Below, piece by piece: positions 7,137 through 12,430 of a stretch of 12,430 nucleotides of DNA. Location: NCBI GenBank assembly GCA_040392005.1, contig JBEBWT010000049.1, positions 1 to 12,430 on the forward strand. The letters are read 5' to 3'. Position numbers and translations under genes: made by a program. The stretch is from DASRQK01 sp040392005. GTDB taxonomy: Bacteria; Bacteroidota; Bacteroidia; Sphingobacteriales; Sphingobacteriaceae. Numbering within the stretch: the first letter of the stretch is position 1; each line of letters opens with the position of its first letter. Under the pieces are notes generated by a model that worked only from the letters and a program-made list of their open reading frames with translations, made no database searches and had not been told where the DNA came from.

Positions 7137-8381
7137 ATGAATCCACTATTGCTCAGGCCTGAAGTGCAGGAATATCTCCGGGATCAGGAAGCCCGCAATC
7201 CTCAGGAGTTCGCCCTGGGAAAGTCGCCTTTTGCGGATATTTCCCCCAGTGAGCTGGCCGGTCAGGTGGATTCCCGGCAGCGCAGCCGGCACAAACTACC
7301 GGCCTGGTATCATTCCTCAGGTGTTTATTACCCACAGCGGCTTTCCATCGAACAAAGTTCCTCGGAACTGACTGCTGCTTATAAGGCGTCCCTGCTGCCC
7401 GCGGGCTGCCGGGTTTTGGATATGACCGGCGGATTTGGAGTGGACAGTTTCTCCTTTGCCCGGGTGGCCGGCCAGGTGACCTATTGTGAGCAGGATACAG
7501 ATCTGGCAGCCATTGTCCGCCACAATGCAGCGGTTCTGGAGATTCCGGGGATTGATTGTATTGCGGGTGACGGTGTGGCACATTTGCTTGCTGCGGAGCC
7601 TGATCAATACGATGTTGTTTATCTGGATCCCGCCCGCAGACAGGGATCCCGTAAGGTTTTCCGACTGGAAGATTGCCAACCCAATATACTGGACCTGATC
7701 CCGGTTTTGTTTGAAAAAACCGGAGAAGTATTGATCAAACTGGCGCCCATGCTGGATATTCAGGAGGCTATCCGCTCGATTCCGGGGCTTTACGAGGTAC
7801 AGGTGGTCAGCGTTGGGGGAGAATGCAAGGAATTGCTCTGCCGGTTGAGCCGGGGCTTTCAGCAGGTTATTATTACGGCGGTTGCTCTGAAAAAACCAGC
7901 AGCCGATCCGCTTATGGGCCCGCAATCAGCGCCTGCTTTGCCTCCAGGCCCGGAAATAATCCATAAGATTTCATTCACGCTGGAAGAAGAGCAAAAAGCA
8001 ACGGTACCCTTAGGTCCTCCCCGGCAATACTTATATGAACCCGATGCTGCATTGCTGAAAGCAGGAGCCTTCAAGTGGACGGCCCTGCATTACGGCCTGA
8101 CCAAACTCCATCCCCACACCCATCTCTACACCAGTGACTCATTGGCCGGGGATTTTATGGGTAAAATCACCCGTGTGGCATCCGTCACTCCTTATGCTAT
8201 TTTTAAAAAGGATAAATCGTCCCTTTCGGGAAATGTAATCACCCGCAATTTTCCCATCAAAGCCGAGGAAATCCGGAAAAAACACCGGATTGCAGAAGCC
8301 AATGGCCGGAATCTCTATTTTTGCACGGATGCTGAAGGAAAATTAATAGTGATCCAAACCGTACCGGTCGGTGCCGGTTGA
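7137..8381 (+). CDS. Class I SAM-dependent methyltransferase with C-terminal THUMP-like domain
   Basis: The 414-residue protein has an N-terminal helical region (1-85) and a Rossmann methyltransferase fold. Motif I is VLDMTGGFGVDSF (93-105), the acidic strand end is YCEQD (116-120), and YDVVYLDPARRQGSRKVF (158-175) is the motif IV region. The DPARR form is characteristic of a Bacteroidota family annotated as SAM-dependent methyltransferase with a THUMP-like domain. That C-terminal domain covers about 335-410, with VASVTPYAIFKKDK and SGNVITRNFPIKAEEIRKKH. A Pro/Ala-rich linker (253-274) joins later segments. DPxx motif IV and a THUMP-like module both suggest an RNA substrate, but the target base is unknown to me. 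It begins 16 nt after the aspartokinase gene and closes the operon. Confidence 0.83.
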   Translation: MNPLLLRPEVQEYLRDQEARNPQEFALGKSPFADISPSELAGQVDSRQRSRHKLPAWYHSSGVYYPQRLSIEQSSSELTAAYKASLLPAGCRVLDMTGGFGVDSFSFARVAGQVTYCEQDTDLAAIVRHNAAVLEIPGIDCIAGDGVAHLLAAEPDQYDVVYLDPARRQGSRKVFRLEDCQPNILDLIPVLFEKTGEVLIKLAPMLDIQEAIRSIPGLYEVQVVSVGGECKELLCRLSRGFQQVIITAVALKKPAADPLMGPQSAPALPPGPEIIHKISFTLEEEQKATVPLGPPRQYLYEPDAALLKAGAFKWTALHYGLTKLHPHTHLYTSDSLAGDFMGKITRVASVTPYAIFKKDKSSLSGNVITRNFPIKAEEIRKKHRIAEANGRNLYFCTDAEGKLIVIQTVPVGAG

Positions 8382-8441
8382 GTTTTAACCCGGATATAGT
8401 CCATCCTCTCAAAACACAATTCCCGGGAAATTCCGAAAGTA

Positions 8442-8458
8442 CCGATTTTGCTCATCGG
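8442..8458. terminator. Weak hairpin in the convergent gap between the methyltransferase and DUF502 genes
   Basis: CCGAT (8442-8446) and ATCGG (8454-8458) can pair around a 7-nt loop, with two further pairs possible past a bulge. The 113-nt gap separates two converging genes, where a bidirectional terminator is expected. A run of seven T follows the DUF502 stop on the minus strand, but it lies before this hairpin in that direction. No strong terminator is visible, so the call is tentative. Confidence 0.18.
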
Positions 8459-8494
8459 ACAACATTCGTGGAACCGGATTTTCTCATAAAAAAA

Positions 8495-9094
8495 TCACCC
8501 CTCCAGTCCACTGACTCCGCCCGAAACAACCAATTTCATGGCATCCGTCGAACTGATATTCAGAGCCGTCACATTCGCAGCCTTGACCACTGCAATCTGG
8601 CCAGCCACTGAATAGGCATAGGGAAAATAGACAATCACATCATCTTCCAAACCGATTGCACTCAAATCCTTCTGAGTCAGAAAACCGATTTTTTTCAATC
8701 CGGTCTCATTGATCAATACCAAAACCGGCTCATTGAATTTTTTGGAATCACCCATAAAGGCTTCGGTAAAATCCTTGATCGATGAATAAAGAGTATTGAA
8801 CAGGGGGATACGGTTCAGCAGATTATTGATCCAATTGGAAATCGGTTCGGTCACCACAGTCGTGAAAATCAGACCAACCAGAATCAGAGCAATGACCACG
8901 GTCAGGATACCAAGACCGGGGACATACAGTGGGCGACCGTTCTCATCCTGCCAAAACCAGCTACTCAGATTGAGCGCCGAATCAATACTCGATACCGCCC
9001 AGACAATCACAAACAGGGCACCGGCAAGGGGTACCACCACCAGAATACCTTTGACAAGGTACGAAAACAATAATCTCAATGTCTTATTCATCAT
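8495..9094 (-). CDS. DUF502 family inner-membrane protein
   Basis: The 199-residue protein has two strong membrane helices, about 13-34 and 60-81. They are separated by a short polar loop containing WFWQDENGRPLYVPGLG. The cytoplasmic or periplasmic part after them carries the family hallmark RIPLFNTLYSSIKDFTEAF (95-113), then a small beta-rich domain (about 120-199) with VIVYFPYAYSVAGQIAVV. These are the features of DUF502, a widespread uncharacterised membrane family; relatives in plants (LIKE-COV) act in vascular patterning, which does not define a bacterial role. Two ATG codons stand in tandem at 9094 and 9091; either may serve. It follows the murF-alr gene by 16 nt on the same strand and should be co-transcribed, tying it loosely to envelope growth. 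Confidence 0.87.
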   Translation of the reverse strand: MMNKTLRLLFSYLVKGILVVVPLAGALFVIVWAVSSIDSALNLSSWFWQDENGRPLYVPGLGILTVVIALILVGLIFTTVVTEPISNWINNLLNRIPLFNTLYSSIKDFTEAFMGDSKKFNEPVLVLINETGLKKIGFLTQKDLSAIGLEDDVIVYFPYAYSVAGQIAVVKAANVTALNISSTDAMKLVVSGGVSGLEG

Positions 9095-9110
9095 TTTTCA
9101 ATCAAGTAAT

Positions 9111-11699
9111 TCATCCATAATAATAGACCCTTTTCACCCGCTGGGAAATACTGACCAGCAATTCGTAGGGGATCGTCCCGATGGATCTGGCCAGGGCGGA
9201 CAAATCACCATATACCAATACTTCATCTCCTACTTTCGCATCAGGTACATCCGTGACATCCAGCATACACATATCCATACAAATATCGCCAACGGTGGGC
9301 ACCTTAGCACCATGCACCTGCATTTGCCCTATTCCCCGGCCAAAACGCCGGTCGTAACCATCCGCATAGCCGATCCGTACTGTCGCGATCCGGCTGTCAC
9401 GCTCCAGCATCCCCTTTCGTCCATAGCCTATTGTCTCCCCTGCCGGCAATTCACGGATCTGTGTAATTGCAGTTTTCAGGGTAGCCACCTGTTGCAGATC
9501 CAGACCGGAGCCACTATCCAGCCCGTACAAGCCTATACCCAGCCGGACCATTCCGTAGCGGGCCTGGGGAAAACGGTAAATAGCATCCGAATTGGCCAGA
9601 TGCCGGATGAATCCTTCCGGCAGAAATTGCGCCAGCTCCGAGCATGCCTGATCAAATAACTCAATCTGATTTTGTGTAAACGCATCCTGGGCCGGATCTC
9701 CGGAAGCCGCCAGATGAGAAAAAACACTGATCACCCGGATCTGTCTGGTGCTGGCCAGGTATTGACCCAGTGCTTCGGCCTGGGCCGGATCAAAACCAAG
9801 ACGGTGCATGCCGGTGTCTATTTTGATATGGACCGGCTGCTTTTCCCTTTTCTGATGACTTTCCGCTTCTGGAACAGGCTGATTTCCCTGTTCTTCCTGA
9901 GCTGCAAGCCAGTCCACCCATTCCCGCAGGATCGCAAAATCAAACAATTCCGGTTCCAATTGATATTGCAGAATAGCATCAAAGGACGAACGGTCCGGAT
10001 TCATAACCATAATGGGCAGCCGGATTCCCGCTTTCCGCAAGGCGACCCCTTCATCGGCATAGGCCACAGCGAGATAATCAATCCGGTGGAATTGCAGGAG
10101 ACTGGCAATCTCGAAGCTGCCGGAACCATAGGAGAAAGCTTTGACCATTGCCATGATGCGGACATCCGGCCCCAGCAGAGCCTTATACTGCTGGATATTA
10201 TGACCCAGAGCGTCCATATTAATCTCCAGCCTGGTTTCATGGCTTTGGGCCGCCAGCCGGGCACTGATCTGTTCAAAAGCAAATTTCCGTGCTCCTTTGA
10301 TCAATATATTCTGATCCGTCAAATGCAGGGCCGCCAGGGAATCCAGCAGTTGTTGGGTGTCCCGGAACGCAAGTTGCTTTTTGACCGGAAATTGCCAGGC
10401 GCCCCCCGCCAGTACCGGGCCGACCGTGATCAGTGTGTCCAGTTGATAATGCTCCAGCAGCTTTTTCACCTCTCCATAGACCGCAGCTTCATCGCCAGTG
10501 ACTTCCGGCAGATCGGACAGAATTAGTGTTTTATGGGGATGCTGCTTTTGCCGGTCCAGTAAATCCAGCGAAATGGCCAGCGAAGAAAGATCATTACTAT
10601 AAGAGTCATCGATCAGGGTGCAATGATTGATTCCCTGCTTCAGTTGCAGGCGCATCTCCATCATCTGCAATCTGCGCATGCGATCCCTGATCGTATCGTG
10701 GTCGTATCCGAACAGACGCATGACCGACCAACAGGTGATGGCATTCCCGATGGAGGCTTTGTCAATGAACGGAATGACGATGGACTGAAGGATGTTAGTA
10801 TCCTGAGAGGTTGCACTTCCCGCAGCGCTGTTTTCCTGTATTGCGGACTCAAAAATCTCCGTCGTACCTGTTTGTGAATCTGGCACAATCCTGATATTTC
10901 CGAGCAGGGGTACCGCTCTGGGATCGGTTGTCACGGATGCCAGCGATGTCACGGATGCCAGCGATGTCACGGATGCCAGCGATGCCGCTGAAGCCACGGA
11001 GGATTTCAACTGGTCCACCGGCAAAACCCATTGCGCTGCACCGTCAAACAATTTGAGCTTTTCCCGCACCTTTTCCCCGAAGTTGGAAAACCCTTCCTGA
11101 TGCGCCGCGCCAACCGTCGTCAAAACAGCAATGGTCGGTTTAATCATTCCGGCCAGCCTTTCCATCTCCCCTTTCCGACTGATTCCCGCTTCGGTAATGG
11201 CCAGATTATAGGCATCACTCATTTGCCACAATGAAAGCGCCACCCCCAGCTGGGAATTATAACTTTTGGGACTTCTTACTATGCGGAATTCAGGGGAAAG
11301 CAACTGATACAACCAGTCTTTTACAATGGTCTTGCCATTGCTGCCCGTGATCGAAATGACAGGATAATGAAACCGGGAACGGTGAAAGGCAGCCAGCTCC
11401 TGCATGGCCGCAAGAGTATCATTCACGATCAGAAAATTGGCTCCCGCAAAACTTGCAGGCTCCATCTGATTCCGGTCAGCAATCACAAAATTGCGTACAC
11501 CCGCCTCGTAGGCTTCTCCCAGAAAACGATGTCCGTCCCGCAGTCCTTTCAGCGCAAAAAACAGTGCACTACCGCCATTGCGCAATTTCCGGCTATCATA
11601 AGCCAGGGTATCGATCTGTGAATCCTGATCTGCAACCACCTGATCTGCCGGTTGCAGGATCTCTATCAGCTCTGCAATAGAATAAAGTCTGTGTCCCAT
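9111..11699 (-). CDS. murF-alr: Bifunctional MurF (UDP-MurNAc-tripeptide:D-Ala-D-Ala ligase) / alanine racemase
   Basis: An 862-residue fusion characteristic of Bacteroidota. The MurF half (1 to about 485) has the UDP-substrate domain, P-loop TGSNGKT (118-124), KSYNSQLGV (145-153) and the C-terminal-domain motif DDSYSND (364-370). The racemase half (about 488-862) has MVKAFSYGSG with PLP lysine K520, HIKIDTGMHRLGF (624-636), GETIGYGR with the probable catalytic Tyr759, RIGYADGYDRRFG (775-787) and ICMDMCM (806-812). One chain can therefore make D-alanine and add the D-Ala-D-Ala dipeptide to the peptidoglycan precursor; the Ddl step is encoded elsewhere. Two low-complexity segments interrupt it: 232-258, containing a perfect ASVTSL repeat, and 599-622 in the racemase barrel. 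I start at ATG 11699 (MGHRLYSIAEL), the natural MurF N-terminus, rather than the upstream TTG at 11714. MurF catalytic details vary, so activity of both halves is inferred. Confidence 0.95.
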   Translation of the reverse strand: MGHRLYSIAELIEILQPADQVVADQDSQIDTLAYDSRKLRNGGSALFFALKGLRDGHRFLGEAYEAGVRNFVIADRNQMEPASFAGANFLIVNDTLAAMQELAAFHRSRFHYPVISITGSNGKTIVKDWLYQLLSPEFRIVRSPKSYNSQLGVALSLWQMSDAYNLAITEAGISRKGEMERLAGMIKPTIAVLTTVGAAHQEGFSNFGEKVREKLKLFDGAAQWVLPVDQLKSSVASAASLASVTSLASVTSLASVTTDPRAVPLLGNIRIVPDSQTGTTEIFESAIQENSAAGSATSQDTNILQSIVIPFIDKASIGNAITCWSVMRLFGYDHDTIRDRMRRLQMMEMRLQLKQGINHCTLIDDSYSNDLSSLAISLDLLDRQKQHPHKTLILSDLPEVTGDEAAVYGEVKKLLEHYQLDTLITVGPVLAGGAWQFPVKKQLAFRDTQQLLDSLAALHLTDQNILIKGARKFAFEQISARLAAQSHETRLEINMDALGHNIQQYKALLGPDVRIMAMVKAFSYGSGSFEIASLLQFHRIDYLAVAYADEGVALRKAGIRLPIMVMNPDRSSFDAILQYQLEPELFDFAILREWVDWLAAQEEQGNQPVPEAESHQKREKQPVHIKIDTGMHRLGFDPAQAEALGQYLASTRQIRVISVFSHLAASGDPAQDAFTQNQIELFDQACSELAQFLPEGFIRHLANSDAIYRFPQARYGMVRLGIGLYGLDSGSGLDLQQVATLKTAITQIRELPAGETIGYGRKGMLERDSRIATVRIGYADGYDRRFGRGIGQMQVHGAKVPTVGDICMDMCMLDVTDVPDAKVGDEVLVYGDLSALARSIGTIPYELLVSISQRVKRVYYYG
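10930..10983 (-). repeat. Perfect 3 x 18-bp in-frame tandem repeat inside the MurF coding region
   Basis: The unit GTCACGGATGCCAGCGAT (plus-strand orientation) occurs three times without a mismatch at 10930-10947, 10948-10965 and 10966-10983. Degenerate relatives follow (GCCGCT, GCCACGGA). Because 18 is a multiple of three, copies can be gained or lost without a frameshift. The minus-strand product reads as repeats of ASVTSL (SLASVTSLASVTSLASVT). It lies between the MurF ATP-binding core and later motifs, in a probably exposed loop. Confidence 0.95.
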
Positions 11700-11725
11700 T
11701 TTATAGCGATGCAATTTCAGAATTA

Positions 11726-11757
11726 TTTGTTGATATTCAGAATTTTTGGTATATTAC
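11726..11757 (+). promoter_or_regulatory. Possible recX promoter
   Basis: TTTG at 11726-11729 and TATATTAC at 11750-11757 are separated by 20 nt. The -33 box fits the Bacteroidota consensus, but the -7 box matches TAnnTTTG only in its first half plus TT. A start near 11764 would give a leader of about 26 nt. This is the best candidate in the 90-bp gap, but it is weak. Confidence 0.25.
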
Positions 11758-11787
11758 CTTAATAAACTGAATTACAATTTTTGGTAT
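11741..11787. repeat. 12-bp direct repeat in the recX / murF-alr divergent region
   Basis: AATTTTTGGTAT occurs at 11741-11752 and 11776-11787, 35 bp apart start to start. The second copy ends 2 nt before the recX ATG. A nearby 9-bp repeat, TTCAGAATT (11716-11724 and 11736-11744), overlaps the first copy. These could be operator half-sites or simply AT-rich redundancy; no known LexA box is recognisable. Confidence 0.5.
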
Positions 11788-11789
11788 TT

Positions 11790-12266
11790 ATGACTTCGTT
11801 AGCCCCACTTACTTATTCAGCAGCCAAAGCAAAGGCCGAAAATTACTGTGCCTTTCAGGAGCGGTCCCAGCAGGAAGTCCGGGATAAACTGTATGCCTGG
11901 GGCCTGGAATCTAATGAGGTGGAAAATTTACTGGCCGAACTGATCAGTGGGGGTTTTCTCAATGAAGAACGTTTTGCGCTGGCCTATGCCGGAGGAAAGC
12001 ACCGGATCAAAAAATGGGGGAAATTCAGGATCAAACAGGGTCTGAAACAAAAATCCGTGTCTGAACCCATCATCCGCACTGCCCTTGCCAGCCTGGATCC
12101 GGAGGAATACCGGGGGAATCTGCTGGAGCTGCTGGAGAAAAAAGGGGCTTCCCTCCCCGACCAGGATCCCTACAAACGGAAGCAGCGGCTCCTGAATTAT
12201 GCGCTCAGCAAGGGTTACGAGCAGGGACTGATTAATGAATTGCTGAATGACAATGATTTACAATAA
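11790..12266 (+). CDS. recX: RecX family regulatory protein
   Basis: The 158-residue product shows the three tandem three-helix repeats of RecX. Repeat 1 includes CAFQERSQQEVRDKLYAWGL (20-39). Repeat 2 includes GFLNEERFALAYAGGKHR (55-72) followed by KWGKFRIKQGLKQKSVS. Repeat 3 includes KRKQRLLNYALSKGYEQGLI (129-148). RecX binds RecA filaments in the cytosol and usually limits strand exchange and the SOS response. recA is not in the window, so the common recA-recX pairing is absent locally. The frame opens at a TTG at 11781, but the ATG at 11790 gives a normal-length N-terminus and lies next to an A/T-rich leader. The gene is divergent from murF-alr and followed by a separately promoted tRNA gene. 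Confidence 0.93.
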   Translation: MTSLAPLTYSAAKAKAENYCAFQERSQQEVRDKLYAWGLESNEVENLLAELISGGFLNEERFALAYAGGKHRIKKWGKFRIKQGLKQKSVSEPIIRTALASLDPEEYRGNLLELLEKKGASLPDQDPYKRKQRLLNYALSKGYEQGLINELLNDNDLQ

Positions 12267-12290
12267 AATTGCTTGTTTTTTGAAAAATTA

Positions 12291-12321
12291 TTTGAATAAA
12301 ACACAAAACTCCCTATATTTG
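12291..12321 (+). promoter_or_regulatory. Strong Bacteroidota-type promoter for the tRNA-Gly gene
   Basis: TTTG at 12291-12294 and TATATTTG at 12314-12321 are separated by exactly 19 nt, a full match to the Bacteroidota housekeeping consensus (TTTG, about 19 nt, TAnnTTTG). Transcription should begin near 12328, leaving a 5' leader of about 50 nt before the mature tRNA end at 12379, to be removed by RNase P. It is the best promoter in the window. Confidence 0.8.
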
Positions 12322-12378
12322 CACCGTTGACCGGATAAGCAGGGGCCAAAAGGCGAAATGTGACGGAAAAAACACCAA

Positions 12379-12430
12379 GCGAAAGTAGCTCAGTTGGTAG
12401 AGCGCAACCTTGCCAAGGTTGAGGTCGCGA
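12379..12430 (+). tRNA. tRNA-Gly (anticodon GCC), 5' 52 nt only
   Basis: The window ends inside the gene. The acceptor 5' strand is GCGAAAG (12379-12385), followed by TA and the D arm GCTC...GAGC. The anticodon stem CAACC (12405-12409) pairs with GGTTG (12417-12421) around loop TTGCCAA, which places anticodon GCC at 12412-12414 and identifies glycine. The variable loop AGGTC and the start of the T stem (GCGA) are present. The 3' acceptor strand, expected to be CTTTCGC, lies beyond the edge. Further tRNA genes may follow in the same transcript. Confidence 0.95.

Noticed and set aside
8495..8530. Intrinsic terminator at the end of the DUF502 gene
   Set aside because: A run of seven T follows the stop on the minus strand, but the sequence before it offers only a 4-bp stem (CAGT/ACTG with a 2-nt loop), too weak to call.
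9672..10526. A 284-codon open frame antisense to murF-alr, and a similar one at 8796-9659
   Set aside because: Both are shadow frames of the fusion gene and DUF502. The second even crosses the gene boundary. Composition and lack of motifs argue against coding.
10930..10983. CRISPR-like array
   Set aside because: The 18-bp units are directly adjacent with no spacers and lie in frame inside a gene, so this is a coding tandem repeat.
1..12430. Mobile element, prophage, defence island or biosynthetic cluster
   Set aside because: No transposase, integrase, terminal inverted repeats, target duplications, toxin-antitoxin pair or restriction genes were seen. All genes are typical chromosomal Bacteroidota families with similar base composition.

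Overview
The window looks like ordinary chromosomal DNA from a member of the Bacteroidota; the class cannot be fixed from sequence alone. The evidence is a fused MurF-alanine racemase gene, DUF4296 and DUF3298 lipoproteins, an Oar-like TonB-dependent receptor start, a KFGGASV-type aspartokinase, and promoters of the Bacteroidota type (TTTG, about 19 nt, TAnnTTTG). Start sites mostly lack Shine-Dalgarno sequences and have A-rich leaders, as is usual in that phylum. Coding density is high, and I see no insertion sequence, phage gene, CRISPR array, attachment site or defence module.

Layout. (1) Bases 1-3559, minus strand: a DUF4296 lipoprotein gene, then mutS2 only 1 nt downstream, then after a 252-nt gap the first 53 codons of a TonB-dependent outer-membrane receptor with its own promoter. 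(2) Bases 3560-3642: a divergent intergenic region with two back-to-back -7 elements around a 12-bp palindrome. (3) Bases 3643-8381, plus strand: yggS (PLP homeostasis protein), an SSAT-like GNAT acetyltransferase, a DUF3298-type lipoprotein, an aspartokinase and a THUMP-like-domain methyltransferase. Junctions are 31 nt, an 8-nt overlap, a 1-nt overlap (TAATG) and 16 nt, so this is probably one operon. (4) Bases 8382-8494: a short convergent gap. (5) Bases 8495-11699, minus strand: murF-alr (862 aa) followed after 16 nt by a DUF502 membrane protein. (6) Bases 11700-11789: a divergent promoter region with a 12-bp direct repeat. (7) Bases 11790-12266: recX. (8) A well-formed promoter and the first 52 nt of tRNA-Gly(GCC), cut by the window end.

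How the genes fit together. Several serve the cell wall and its precursors: murF-alr makes and uses D-alanine for the peptidoglycan pentapeptide, and aspartokinase feeds the diaminopimelate/lysine/threonine/methionine branch. Two are PLP-linked (Alr uses PLP, YggS buffers it). MutS2 and RecX act on DNA or ribosomes and on RecA respectively. The lipoproteins and the DUF502 protein act in the envelope but have no assigned function.

No convincing undescribed system was found. The most unusual features are: (a) low-complexity hydrophilic stretches inside most of the otherwise conserved enzymes; (b) a perfect 3 x 18-bp in-frame tandem repeat inside the MurF half of the fusion; (c) the mirror-image promoter between the DUF4296 gene and yggS, followed by a possible 11-codon leader peptide in the same frame as yggS.
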